64,000 nucleotides of DNA, from NCBI GenBank assembly GCA_031761405.1, contig JASEVX010000001.1, positions 116,846,609 to 116,910,608 of the forward strand, written 5' to 3'. Both the position numbers and the translations under genes were made by a program. This DNA comes from Serripes groenlandicus. Taxonomy: Eukaryota > Mollusca > Bivalvia > Cardiida > Cardiidae. The notes below the pieces were generated by a model. The model had not been told where the DNA came from and searched no databases. It saw nothing but the letters and a program-made list of their open reading frames with translations. Positions 18,719 through 30,097 of the stretch are shown piece by piece (positions within the stretch are counted from its first letter, which is position 1; every line of letters begins with the position of its first letter).

Positions 18719-20599
18719 AGCTTGACTATTCAAAGAATAATGAGAGCTTTACTACTCGCCCCAGCGTCGGCGTCCAGTTAAAGTTTGAGGGCAAGTTGGC
18801 ATTTTCATTCATAAATATTTGCTGGGGCTTTTACATCTAGATATAGTTGCATCTATTAACTTCCTTCACATTGAATGCTGAATATTCTAAGTTTGACCTT
18901 CTTTTTGAAGTAAAAAACATGATTTTTGGGGGTTAAAGTTTTAGGCAAAGTTGGCGTTTTTATTGATTTATTTACTTTTTCTCAATAAATACTTGTGCTA
19001 GGGCTTTCATATTTGGAATATATTTACATCTTATACCTTTCTTCATATTGTATGCAGAAGAAGCTGAGTGTGACCTTTCTTTTGGGGTGAAAAACATGAT
19101 TTTTGGGGGGTTCAAGTTTTTAGGCAAGTTGACATTTTCATTTATTCTTTTTACTTTTTAGCTCACCTGAGCTTTGCTCAAGGTGAGTTATTGTGATCGC
19201 CTTTTGTCCGGCGTCCATCGTGCGTCGTCCGTCGTGCGTCAACTTCTTCTCCTCTGTAACCAGTGGGTCAATTTGGATGAAACTTCACAGAAAGCATCCT
19301 CTCAATGACCTCACCAGATTTCCTTCAAATATTTGGGATCCATGCAGAATTCTGGTTTCCATGGCAACGAAATGAAAAAAACTTCAAAATTCTTCTTCTC
19401 CCAAACTGGTTGGCAGATTTTCAAATAATTTTGTAGAAATGTTCCTTGGATGACCCTCTATGAGATTCCTTCAAGCCATGTTGATTGGTCAAAAAACATG
19501 GCCGCCAGGGGGGGGGGGGGGGGGGCGGGGATATTTTTCCTTATATGGCTATAATGAAAACTTAAAAAATCTTCTCCTCCGAAAGTGTCAGGCCTATTTT
19601 CAAATAATTTTGTGGAAATTTTCCTTGGATGTTCGAAAAACATGGCCGCCAGGGGGGCGGGGCTATTTTGCCTTTTATGGCTATAGTGAAAACTTAAAAA
19701 ATCTTCTCCTCCGAAAGTGTCAGGCCGATTTTCAAATAATTTTGTAGAAATGTTCCTTTAGTGACCCACTATCAGATTCCTTCAAGCCATGTTGATTGGT
19801 CGAAAAACATGGCCGCCAGTGGGCAGGGCTATTTTGCCTTATATGGCTATAGTGAAAACTTAAAAAATCTTCTTCTCCCAAACTGGTTGGCAGATTTTCA
19901 AATAATTTTGTAGAAATGCTCCTTGGATGACCCTTTATTAGATTCCTTCAAACCATGTTGATTGGTCAAAAAACATGGCCGCCAGGGGGCGGGGCTATTT
20001 TGCCTTATATGGCTATAGTGAAAACTTAAAAAATCTTCTCCTCCCAAAGTGTCAGACCGATTTTCAAATAATTTTGTAGAAATATTCCTTGTATGACCTT
20101 CTATCAGATTCCTTCAATCCAAGTTGATTGGTTGAAAAACATGGCCACCAGGGGGGGCGGGGCTATTTTGCCTTATATGGCTATAGTGAAAAGTTAAAAA
20201 TCTTCTTCTACGAAAGTGTCCGGCCGATTTTCAAATAATTTTGTAGAAATGTTCCTAGGGTGACCCTCTATCAGATTCCTTCAAGCCAAGTTAATTGGTC
20301 GGAAACTATGGCTGCCAGGGGTGGGGCTTATATAGCTAAAGTGAAAAAGAAATAATAATCAGGTGAGCGATTCCAGGGCAATCATGGCCCTCTTGTTCTC
20401 AATTAGTACTTGTGTTAGGTCTTTCATATATAAAAATATAATTACATCTAATACCCTTTCTTCCTATTGTATGCTGAAGATACTGAGTGTGACCTTCTTT
20501 ATATGATTTAATAGTACTTATAAGAGCAATATAATGAAATAGTGCTTAAGTGAATAAGCGGCATTTAGTCGAGCGCGCTGTCCTCAGACAGCTCTTGTT
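18719..20599 (+). mobile_element. Family L element, split by an A element
   Basis: Head AGCTTGACTATTCAAAGAAT (hairpin) then CAGCGTCGGCGTCC; core units of about 155-175 bp (ACATGATTTTTGGGGG); 3' hairpin GCTGTCCTCAGACAGC plus TCTTGTT. An A copy lies at 19160-20397. Same plan as A, B, C, G and H despite different sequence. Confidence 0.75.
19160..20397 (+). mobile_element. Family A element inserted in L without target duplication
   Basis: Sister L unit at about 18980 reads TTTACTTTTTCTCAATAA; here ACTTTTT is followed by AGCTCACC... to CTCTTGTT and then CTCAATTAG. Contains an 18-G run at 19508-19525, an expansion of the usual GGGGGCGGGG of the core. Confidence 0.85.
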
Positions 20600-20689
20600 A
20601 GTTTTTGTCATTATCAAGTATTGCAAGCTATTATATTCATGTTACGCTGTCCACGTCTTTCTTAGTGCTCACATTTCCTGAATGTTCAT

Positions 20690-20853
20690 GTCTATGCTGC
20701 AGAAGACTTCAGAAAACATTTTACAAAAGAAGAAATTGCTCATAATCATCAATTTCTACTTTTTCCGCAATGTTTCAATTGGATTCAATTCATACTTTCC
20801 TCAAGATTTTTGACTAGATGTTTTTTTCTGCTGCAGATTTGAGGGACAGAGTA
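20690..20853. mobile_element. TTAA MITE remnant
   Basis: Central AAGAAATTGCTCATAATCAT region and a TGCTGCAGATTTG arm remain; ends unreadable. Confidence 0.55.
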
Positions 20854-20893
20854 AGCAAGTTTTTGCCTTTAGCATAATTCTGAAAATAATTCA

Positions 20894-21084
20894 TTAACCC
20901 TTTCCCAAAGCAGCCATTCAAGGCAAAATGAGAAATTGTTTAAAATGAGCAAATTCCCCTTTTGCCACAATGTTTTTAACATTATTTGATAATTAAACTG
21001 TCATTTATAGAGACATTTCCTATTTTACCCTGGATGTTTTCAAATTCGTCTGCTGCAGGTTGTTGTATGTGGGAAAGGGTTTAA
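20894..21084 (-). mobile_element. TTAA MITE
   Basis: TTAACCCTTTCCCA to GTGGGAAAGGGTTTAA; part of the left arm deleted, right TTAA displaced by an extra T. Confidence 0.8.
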
Positions 21085-21107
21085 CAGTCATATTTGTATT
21101 ATAGTAA

Positions 21108-21140
21108 TTATTAGTCGCCGGGCAGAAGCCCGCGACTTCT
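21108..21140. repeat. GC-rich hairpin block, copy 1
   Basis: TTATTAGTCGCCGGGCAGAA then GCCCGCGACTTCT; arms GTCGCCGGGC / GCCCGCGAC. The same 33 bp recur at 42318-42350. Probably the terminal hairpin of another element. Confidence 0.6.
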
Positions 21141-21258
21141 GTATGGGTTTTTTAAAAGGATTTTTTCATTCAATGTCTCAATAATCATTATGTTAGTTGA
21201 TTTTTACAATATATATAATGTACATAATTATAAATTTTCTGTAACACTTGCAATTTTT

Positions 21259-21572
21259 AGCTCTACTGGCCAAAGGCCAGAAGGGCTTATGTCGTGGCGA
21301 TTTGTCCGTCGTCCGTCCGTCCGTCCGTAAACAATTTCTTGTTAACACAATACAGTCTTCACTTTTGATTGTATCTCAACCAAACTTATACAGTAGTTAG
21401 ATATCCATGAGAGCTCGATTCCTTTCGAAAACCATGCCCATGCATGACTGGATTATGGCCCTTGAAATGGTCAAAATTGCTATAATAGAGCTTGTTAACA
21501 CGATATGGTCTTTATTTTTAGCTCCACTGGCTGAAAGCCAGTCGAGCTTATGTCATGGCGAATTGTCCGTCG

Positions 21573-21608
<36 letters not shown>

Positions 21609-23228
21609 TTAACTTTTTCCTTTAAACAACTTCTTCTCCCTAACCACTTGGCCAATTTGGTTGAAACTTCATGGGAAGCATCCTCTCAATGTCCTCTACT
21701 AAATTCCTTCAAATTTTTTTGATCCATTCAAAATTCTGGTTTCCATGGCAACCGAAAGAAAAAAATAGTGAGAACTTAAAAAATCTTCTTCTCCGAAAGT
21801 GTCAGGCCGATTTTCAAATAATTTTGTAGAAATGTTCCTTGGGTGACCCTTTATTAGATTCCTTCAAGAAATTTTGATTGGGCGAAAAACATGGCCGCCA
21901 GGGGCCGGGGCTTTTTTGCCTTATATAGCTATAGTGAAAATTTAAATAATCTTCTTCTCAAAAAGTGTTCAGCAGATTTTCAAATAATTATGTAAAAATG
22001 TTCCGTGGGTGACCCTCTATCAGATTCCTTCAAGCCATGTTGATTGGTAAAAAAACATGGCCGTCACAGGGCGGGGCTATTTTGCCTATATGGCTAAAGA
22101 GCAAACTTAAAAAATCTTCTCCTCCAAAAGTGTCAGGCCGATTTTCAAATAATTTTGTAGAAATGTTCCTTGTGTGAACCTTAATTAGATTCCTTCAAGA
22201 AATGTTGATTGGGCGAAAAACATGGCCGCCAGGGGGCGGGGCTTTTTTGCGTTATATAGCTATAGTGAAAACTTAAAACATCTTCTTCTCCGAAAGTGTT
22301 CAGCCGATTTTCAAATAATTTTGTAGAAATGTTCATTGGGTGACCCTCTATCAGATTCCTTCAAGCCATGTTGATTGGTCGAAAAACATGGCCGCCAGAG
22401 GGCGGGGCTATTTTGACTTATATGACCATAGTGAAAACTTAAAAAATCTTCTCCTCCGAAAGTGTCAGGCATATTTTCAAATAATTTTGCAGAAACATTC
22501 CTTTGGTGACACTCTACAAGATTCCTTTAAGCCATGGTGGTTGTTAAAAAAAATAGCCACCACGGGGCAGGGCTGTTTGGAGATTTTATTTTTGCCTTAT
22601 GGCCGTGGAGCGATACTGGCCCTCTTGGGCCTCTTGTTTATTGTATCTCATCCAAACTTATACAGTAGTTAGATATCCATGAGAGCTTGATTCCTTTCGA
22701 AAACAAGCCAGATCCGCCCCATGCATGACTGGATTATGGCCCTTGAAATGGTCAAAATTGCTATAATAGAGCTTGTTAACACAATACAGTCTTCACTTTT
22801 GATTGTATCTCAACCAAACTTATACAGTAGTTAGATATCCATGAGAGCTCGATTCCTTTCGAAAACCATGCCCATGCATGACTGGATTATGGCCCTTGAA
22901 ATGGTCAAAATTGCTATAATAGGGCTTGTTAACATGATACAGTCCTTATTTTTGATTGTATCTCAATCAAACTTATACAGTAGTTAGATATCCATGAGAG
23001 TTTAGTTCATTTCTAAAAAACAGCCAGATCTACCCATGCATGGCTGGATTATGGCCCTTGAAATTGTCAAAATTGCTATAATACAGCTTGTGAACACAAT
23101 AGAGCTTCCATTTACTATCTGATCTTCACCAAACTTAGATGGTATTTGAATATTGATGACATATTGGTTCCTTTTGAAACAAGCCAGATCAATGCCAGTA
23201 GAGCATAGGCCCTCATGGGCCTCTTGTT
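21259..23228 (+). mobile_element. Family C element, split by a B element
   Basis: Head AGCTCTACTGGCCAAAGGCC, end AGGCCCTCATGGGCCT plus CTTGTT. Interrupted at 21520-22638; core sequence TCTTTATTTTT ... ATTGTATCTC resumes on the other side. Confidence 0.8.
21520..22638 (+). mobile_element. Family B element inserted in C without target duplication
   Basis: AGCTCCACTGGCTGAAAGCC to GGCCCTCTTGGGCCTCTTGTT-like 3' end. Other C units read TTATTTTTGATTGTATCTC over the site, so only a T-run was targeted. Head carries an eight-fold GTGC/GCGT run. Confidence 0.8.
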
Positions 23229-23392
23229 TTATATCATTTTTCAATCCAAGAAGGTTTATTTGACGTGTAATAAATCTGCTCACCTTAAAACATGTATTGT
23301 GATATTTACAATTGGATGTAATACTATCAGCTATGCTCCATGACAAACAACCTTAAAGCAATCATTATTCAGCCAGCGAAAAGAAAAGCCAG

Positions 23393-23528
23393 TTGAATAG
23401 AGTTGAAAACATGATGACAAAAGAAGAAATTGCTCGTTTTGAGCAATTTCCTCTTTTGTTGACATGTTTTAAAAAGGCTGTCTGCTGCAGAGGCATCAGA
23501 AAGCATCTACATGAGGGAAAGGGATAAC
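23393..23528 (+). mobile_element. TTAA MITE, 5' truncated
   Basis: Clean central hairpin (AAATTGCTCGTTTTGAGCAATTT region) and right arm ending GAGGGAAAGGGATAA. Confidence 0.75.
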
Positions 23529-23544
23529 TATTCAATATATATAT

Positions 23545-23760
23545 TTTTTTTTTTTCTGGAGTCCTGTTGTTAATCCAAGATAGTAGGACATTCTAAAAAG
23601 AAATGAAACTCATCTCCAATAATGTAAATATTTTTATTAAGACAAATAGGGCATAAAGTGGACTGGTAAATATAGCAGAATAAGAAGAATTTATACATAC
23701 GGAGCAGGTTTCCTTTCCCCACAATGTTTACGAAAATCAAAGTTAGCCTTTATTTGGCTA
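23545..23760 (-). pseudogene. LINE reverse-transcriptase C-terminal fragment
   Basis: The reverse strand encodes STLCPICLNKNIYIIGDEFH then FFLECPTILD, the same Cx2C...GDEFHF..C tail as in the LINE at 2545, but a different subfamily. It is closed by a stop right after ILD; no other LINE part is visible. Confidence 0.55.
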
Positions 23761-24105
23761 TAAGTTAACTTTTATCATTCAATTGTAAACTATGAGATAA
23801 AATGCTTATTTCAGCGTTTGCATGTATGTATCTGATCATACTATAATTATATTCTTTCATTGTTTTGAGCATCTGCATGGGAAAAGGTACAATTTTTTTG
23901 TTTGAGGTCAGCAAAGAACCAGATCAGTGCATCTGCTAGGTCTGATCTATCTAGATATACGCTGTTCAGATATTCATGATTGCCCAGGCTTATCAAGGGC
24001 CCAAACTGTCATTGTATGGTTCATCCAACTTCATGACTTCATGAATGCCCCCCCGGCTTATCAAGGGCCCAAACATCTTCATTTCTAACCATTTACCAGA
24101 TAATG
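23761..24105. other. Unassigned AT-rich sequence
   Basis: Contains a small direct repeat GGCTTATCAAGGGCCCAAAC (about 23988 and 24055) and no exon. Confidence 0.4.
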
Positions 24106-24174
24106 ATAAACCCTTTCCCACCTATGTTTTTGCATGACTGTTTTCAAAGTCGTCTGTTTACGGGAAAGGGTTAA
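24106..24174 (+). mobile_element. TTAA MITE, ends only
   Basis: CCCTTTCCCACC and CGGGAAAGGGTTAA with only about 45 bp between them. Confidence 0.7.
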
Positions 24175-24227
24175 TTTTATTGAATGCCTTTACATTTTAC
24201 TCCTGAGAAAAATGTAACAATTTGTAA

Positions 24228-24330
24228 TTGGTGCTAAGTTGAAAACATTTTGGAATGAAAAATGAAATAAATGCTCAAGTCCTTTTCTCACATGTTTTTA
24301 AAATCTGTCTCTATCAGGGAAAGGCTAAAC
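24228..24330 (+). mobile_element. TTAA MITE remnant
   Basis: GTTGAAAACATTTTGG and CAGGGAAAGGCTAAAC are recognisable. Confidence 0.45.
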
Positions 24331-24482
24331 ATTTAACCCCTAACTTGGTAAGTGTACATACTTATTTCATAATTAAGATCTGTTTTTTCATGTCTTTTAC
24401 TCACTATGTAAATTTTTATGTATGTATACAAAACTATACATACAAGGAAATGAAATGTTATTGCTCATTTAGATCTGTTTTT

Positions 24483-25794
24483 AGCTCCACTGGCTGAAAG
24501 CTAGTCGAGCTTATGTCATGGCGAATTGTCCGTCGTGCGTGTGTTAACTTTTTTCTTCCAACTTCTTCTTCTCCCTAACCACTTGGCCAATTAGGATGAA
24601 ACTTCATAGGAAGCATCCTCTCAATTCCTTAAATTTGTTTGGATCTATGCAAAATTCTGGTTTCCATGGCAACCGAAAGAAAAAAATAGTGTAAACTTAA
24701 AAAATCTTCTCCTCCGAAAATAATTTTGTAGAAATGTTCCTTGGGTGACCCTCTATCAGATTCCTGCAAGCCAAGTTGATTGGAGGAAAAACATGGCCTC
24801 CAGGGGGCGGGGCTATTTTGCCTTATATGGCTATAGTGAAAACTTAAAAAACTTTTCCTCTGAAGGTGATTTTCAAATAATTTTGTAGAAATGTTTCTTG
24901 GGTGACCCTCTATCAGATTCCTTCATGCCAAGTTGATTGGAAGAAAAACATGGCCACCAGGGGGGCGGGGTATTTTGCCTTATATGGTTATAGTGAAAAC
25001 TTGACCCTCTATCAGATTCCTTCAAGCCAAGTTGATTAGACGAAAAACATGGCCGCCAGGGGGCGGGGCTATTTTGCCTTATATGGCTATAGTGAAAACT
25101 TATAAAACCTTCTCCTCCGAAAGTGTTTGGCCAATTTTCAAATAATTTTGTAGAAATGTTTCTTGGTTGACTCTTTATCAGATTCCTTCAAGCCAAGTTG
25201 ATTGGTCGGAAAACATGGCTGCCAGGGGGCGAGGCTATTTTGCCGTATATGGCTATAGTGAAAACTTAAACAAAGTTCTCCTCAGAGAGATTTGGCCAAT
25301 TTTCAAATAATTTTTGAAGAAATGTTCCTTGGGAGACCCTCTATCAGATTCCTTCAAGCCATGTTGATTGGTCGAAAAACATGGCCATCAGAGGGCGGGC
25401 TATTTTGCCTTATATGGCTAGTCAAAACTTAAAAAATCTTCTCCTCCGAAAGTGTCCGGCCGATTTTTAAATAATTTTGTAGAAGTGTTCGTAGGGTGAC
25501 CCTCTATCAGATTCTTTCAAGCCATGTTGATTGGTCGAAAACTATGGCCGCCAGGGGGCGAGGCTATTTTGCCTTATATGGCTAAAGTGAAAGCTTAAAA
25601 AATATTCTTCTCCGATAGTGTTGGGCTGATTTTCAAATAATTTTGAAGAAATATTCCTAGGTTGACCCTCTATCAGATTCCTTCAAGCCATGTTGATTAG
25701 TCAAAAAACATGGCCATCAGGGGGCGGGGATGTTTGGAGGTTTAATTTTTGCCTAATGGTTGTGGAGCGATACTGGCCCTTTTGGGCCTCTTGT
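24483..25794 (+). mobile_element. Family B element
   Basis: AGCTCCACTGGCTGAAAGCT head, six to seven core repeats of about 165 bp, 3' end GAGCGATACTGGCCCTTTTG then GGCCTCTTG. Confidence 0.8.
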
Positions 25795-25818
25795 ATATAG
25801 TTTGATGCATTAAATATT

Positions 25819-26220
25819 AGTTCACCTGAGCACTAAGTGCAGGATAGGTTAAAGTGATCATCAGGCATCTGCGTCTGTCAGTCTGTTTCACATTTTCCTA
25901 CAAACAATGTCTGCTCCTTAACCAAAGGACAAATTTCAAAATAATTTCGAAGGAATGTTCCTGATGTGGTACTCTTTCAAAATTGTTCGAAGATTTTGAA
26001 TTATCATGGTAAAATCTGGTTGTCATAGCAATGTAATGAACAAAATCATTATATTATTGTTAAAAAGTACTGGTCCAGTTTGCAAATGATTTTGCATGAA
26101 AGCTCCAATTCTGTTCGAATCACGCTCACAATTTAATCATGTTCCAATCACGCTCACAATCCAATCAGGTTCCAATCAAGTTGTCAATTGCATAAAGTTT
26201 ATAGTAAAAGCATAGATAAC
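25819..26220 (+). mobile_element. Family K element, diverged
   Basis: Head AGTTCACCTGAGCACTAAGT, core ACCAAAGGACAAATTTCAAA as in 9087-9466. Near the end, CAATCACGCTCACAAT occurs twice in tandem. The 3' hairpin is not recognisable. Confidence 0.5.
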
Positions 26221-26232
26221 TGTAGAAATTCT

Positions 26233-26463
26233 GTTCATCCCTTTTCCACATACAACAAATCTACAGCAGACAACTTTGGAAACATGTGGACAAAAATATA
26301 GAAATTCTCTATAAATGAGGGTATATTTCCTAAAAAGGTTGGAAAACATTGTGACAAAAGGAGAAACTGCTTGTTTTGAGCAATTTCTTCTTTTGTCAAA
26401 ATGTTTTCAAATGTCGTCTGCTGCAGAGGCGTCAGAAAGCGTCTATATGTGGGAAAGGGTTAA
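26233..26463 (+). mobile_element. TTAA MITE, full length
   Basis: TTCATCCCTTTTCC (mutated left end) to GTGGGAAAGGGTTAA; intact hairpin and GTCTGCTGCAGAGGCGTCAG arm. Confidence 0.85.
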
Positions 26464-26516
26464 TCAGGTGTCGGAGTGATATAGGACAATTTTGGTATTC
26501 TTTGTTTAACTCTTCA

Positions 26517-26602
26517 TCAACCCTTTCCCACATGCAGATGCATTATGATGGATCTGCGGCAGATTATTGTTTAGATGTTTTGAGGGAAAAGAGTAAATTT
26601 CT
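26517..26602. mobile_element. TTAA MITE remnant
   Basis: CAACCCTTTCCCACATGCAG start; the right half is degenerate. Confidence 0.5.
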
Positions 26603-26672
26603 CCATATATTATTTTCTATATTTCTGCACAGATTTGTTCTATGTTGGACAGAATAACAAAGCACTTTTTTT

Positions 26673-27928
26673 AGCTCACCTGAGCTTTGCTCAAGGTGAG
26701 TTATTGTGATCGCCTTTTGTCCGGCGTCCGTCGTCCGTCAACTTCTTCTCCTCAGTAACCAGTGGGTCAATTGGGATGAAACTTCACAGAAAGCATCCTC
26801 TCAATGACCTCACCAGATTTCCTTCAAATTTTTGGGATCCATGCAGAATTCTGGTTTCCATGGCAACGAAATGAAAAAAACTTCAAAATTCTTCTTCTCC
26901 CAAATTGGTTGGCAGATTTTCAAATAATTTTGTAGAAATGTTCCTTGGATGACCCTCTATAAGATTCCTTCAAGCCATGTTGATTGGTCAAAAAACATGG
27001 CCGCCAGGGGGGGCGGGGCTATTTTGCCTTATATGGCTATAGTGAAAACTTAAAAAATCTTCTTCTCCGAAAGTGTCTGGCCGATTTTCAAATAATTTTG
27101 TAGAAATGTTCCTTGGATGACCCTCTATCAGATTCCTTCAAGCCATGTTGATTGGTCAAAAAACATGGCCGCCAGGGGGGCGGGGCTATTTTGCCTTATA
27201 TGTCTATAGTGAAAACTTAAAAAATCTTCTCCTCCGAAAGTGTCGGGTCGATTTTCAAATAATTTTGTAGAAATGTTCCTTGGATGACCCTCTATCAGAT
27301 TCCTTCAAGCCATGTTGATTGGTTGAAAAACATGGCCGCCAGGGGGGGCAGGGCTATTTTGCCTTATATGGCTATAGTGAAAACTTAAAAAATCTTCTTC
27401 TCCGAAAGTGTCAGGCCAATTTTCAAATAATTTTGTAGAAATGTTCCTTAAGTGACCCACTTTCAGATTCCTTCAAGCCATGTTGATTGGTAAAAAAACT
27501 AGGCCACCAGGGGGGCAGGGCTATTTTGCCTTATATAGCTATAGTGAAAACTTAAAAAATCTTCTTCTCCGAAAGTGTCAGGCCGATTTTCAAATAATTT
27601 TGTAGAAATGTTCCTTGGATGACCCACTTTCAGATTCCTTCAAGCCGTGTTGAATTGTAAAAAAACATGGCCGCCAGTGGGCAGGGCTATTTTGCATTAT
27701 ATGGCTATAGTGAAAACTTAAAAAATCTTCTCCTCCAAAAGTGTCAGGCCGATTTTCAAAAAAATTTATAGAAATGATCCAAGGGTGACTGACCCTCTAT
27801 CAGCCAATTCCTTCAAGCCAAGTTGATTGGTCAGAAACTATGGCTGCCATGGGGCGGTGCTTATATATAGCTAAAGTAAAAAAAAAAAATCAGGTGAGCG
27901 ATTCCAGGGCCATCATGGCCCTCTTGTT
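26673..27928 (+). mobile_element. Family A element
   Basis: Complete: AGCTCACCTGAGCTTTGCTC head, GTCCGGCGTCCGTCGTCC, about six core units, AGGTGAGCGATTCCAGGGCC tail with hairpin and TCTTGTT. Inserted in a T-run. Confidence 0.85.
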
Positions 27929-27930
27929 TA

Positions 27931-28141
27931 ATAACCCTTTTCCACATACAGCAAATCTGTAGCAGAAAGTAAAGCAAAACTAGGGTAAATCTCTATAGAT
28001 GAAAGTTGAATTATTGAATAGACTGGGAAAAAAAGTGGTTAAAGGAAGAATTGCTTATTATGAGCAAGTTTTTCTTTGAGCACAATGTTATCAGTAGATC
28101 TCTGCTGCAGATGTGTCAGAAAGTATCTGTAAATGGGTTAA
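27931..28141 (+). mobile_element. TTAA MITE, diverged
   Basis: AATAACCCTTTTCCACATAC to AATGGGTTAA; hairpin GAATTGCTTATTATGAGCAA weakened. Confidence 0.65.
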
Positions 28142-28183
28142 ATCTGCTATTATATTATTAATGAGAAAATGTTGAACATTTGT

Positions 28184-28396
28184 TAATGCTTTCCCACAAA
28201 TTGCTGCAGACGCAGACACCTTTTAAAAAAATTGCTGCAAAAGCAGAAATTGCTCATAATGAGCTATTTCTCATTTTGCACGATAGTTTTAACTCGATTC
28301 AGTATCTTATTTTAATTTAGAAAATGTTTGCATAGTTTTGGCCAGATATGTTGATAGTCATTTGCTATAGATTTGTTTTATGTAAAAAAGGGTTAA
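28184..28396 (-). mobile_element. TTAA MITE, diverged
   Basis: GCTTTCCCACAAATTGCTGC to AAAAAGGGTTAA, centre GAAATTGCTCATAATGAGC. Confidence 0.6.
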
Positions 28397-28428
28397 ACAA
28401 TATTTACATAAACATTCCATTTATTTAA

Positions 28429-28473
28429 TTAACCCTTTCCCACATACAGCAAATATGCAGCAGATGACTTAGG
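28429..28473 (+). mobile_element. TTAA MITE, left end only
   Basis: TTAACCCTTTCCCACATACA then GCAAATATGCAGCAGATGAC; stops at a G-rich tract. Confidence 0.7.
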
Positions 28474-28533
28474 GTGGGGGAGGAACTGCAACCAGTTATA
28501 TTTTTATTTGGTGGGTGGGGGGGCGGTATTTTT

Positions 28534-29259
28534 AGCTCACAAAGTGCTCAAGGCGAGTTATTGTTATCGCCTTTTGTCCGGTGGTCGTCGTCAACATTTG
28601 CTTGTTAACAATTTTTTGCTTCAGCAGCTTAACATTTGGTCAGAATGTTTATCTTAATGATATCTAGGCCAAGTTCGAATATGGGTTATGCCGGGGCAAA
28701 AACTATTGATGGAAAATCTTAATAACACTCTGGAGGCCGCATTTTTTGCTTCAGCAGCTTGAAATATTTTCAGAATGTTTGTCTAAATGATATCTTGATC
28801 AAGTTCGAATATAGGTCATGTCGGGTCAAAAACCAAATTTAAGGAAAATCTTGTTAACACTCTTGAAGCCGCATTTTAAACTTGAGCATGTTGAAACTTT
28901 ATCAGAAAGTTTGTCCTGATGACATCTAGGCAAAGTTTGAATAAGGGTCATGTCCTGTCAAAAACTAGGTCACTAGGCTAAATTGAAGAACAATCTTGTT
29001 TACACTCTGGGAGCCGCATTTTTGGCTTGAGCATGTTGAATATTTGTCTTGATGATATCTAGGGCAAGTTCAAATATGGGTCAGGTCAACAACTAGGCCA
29101 CTTTGTAGAACACTATAGAGATCGCATTTTTGACTTGATCTGCTTGAAATTTTGTCAGAATGTTTGTCTTGATGATATTGCCATAGGTGGTTGAAAGAGT
29201 TAAGTCTTAAATAGCCCATTCTCAGGTGAGCGATTCCAGGGCCTCATGGCCCTCTTGTT
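28534..29259 (+). mobile_element. Family H element
   Basis: Head AGCTCACAAAGTGCTCAAGG, about five core units with AATCTTGTTAACACTC, tail GTGAGCGATTCCAGGGCCTC and CCCTCTTGTT. Confidence 0.75.
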
Positions 29260-30097
29260 TAATTAAAATTCAAATTAGTGCCGAAAAAAAGATTAAAATT
29301 TGATAGTTTGTACCCTAAAAATTGGTGGTTGTTCCTCCCCTCCTAAGACATATTTTCCTGGAACAGCCCTAAGCTTTAACTGCTGACGAAGTAACATTGT
29401 TTATAAAAAATATGTTATGAAATATAGAGTATGAAATAAAATGTTTTTTAACTTACATGAATTTACTTATTTATTACACCTTTCAAATTGTTTTTTATAT
29501 ACATATTTCAGTCATGTAGCATATGAATGTTGATTAAGCTACTGTTGTTTTTGCTCACATGAACACAAATTGCTCAAGGTGAGTGAGCTATTGTGAACAC
29601 TTTCCGTCCGTCGTCCTTAAACAATTGCTTCAAACAACGTCACCTCCTAAACTGCTTGGTCAATTTTAATGAAACTTGATAGGGATTTTCCTTGAGTGGT
29701 GCCCTTTGAAATTTGTTCAGAGAAATTGATTCAATACAGAACTCCAGGCCTTTTATATTATAAACAGTGTATATACAATGTAGTCATATATAACATAAAC
29801 TGAGGAGATTTATAGAAATATCCTAGGATGAGAAAAATCATAATTCCTAGTTAGCAGTCGTCCGGATGATTGAAAATTATGTCACACCACTACATCAAAA
29901 CAAATATCGGCCTCATGAAGGCATTACAAAATACATGTATGGCTACTTACATAAAAATATAATGTCTCTTACAGGAAATGACACATTTTCATCCATTGTA
30001 CATATTATATATAATTTATGTACCATTAAACATTTAATACATTAATACATATCTCTCAGAAGCAATCGTAATGTGTGTAAATATCACTTCGGATAAA
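29260..30097. other. Unassigned sequence with a K-type fragment
   Basis: 29552-29750 is a partial K-like head (GCTCACATGAACACAAATTG, GTCCGTCGTCC). The rest is AT-rich with no exon or RNA gene seen. Confidence 0.45.
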
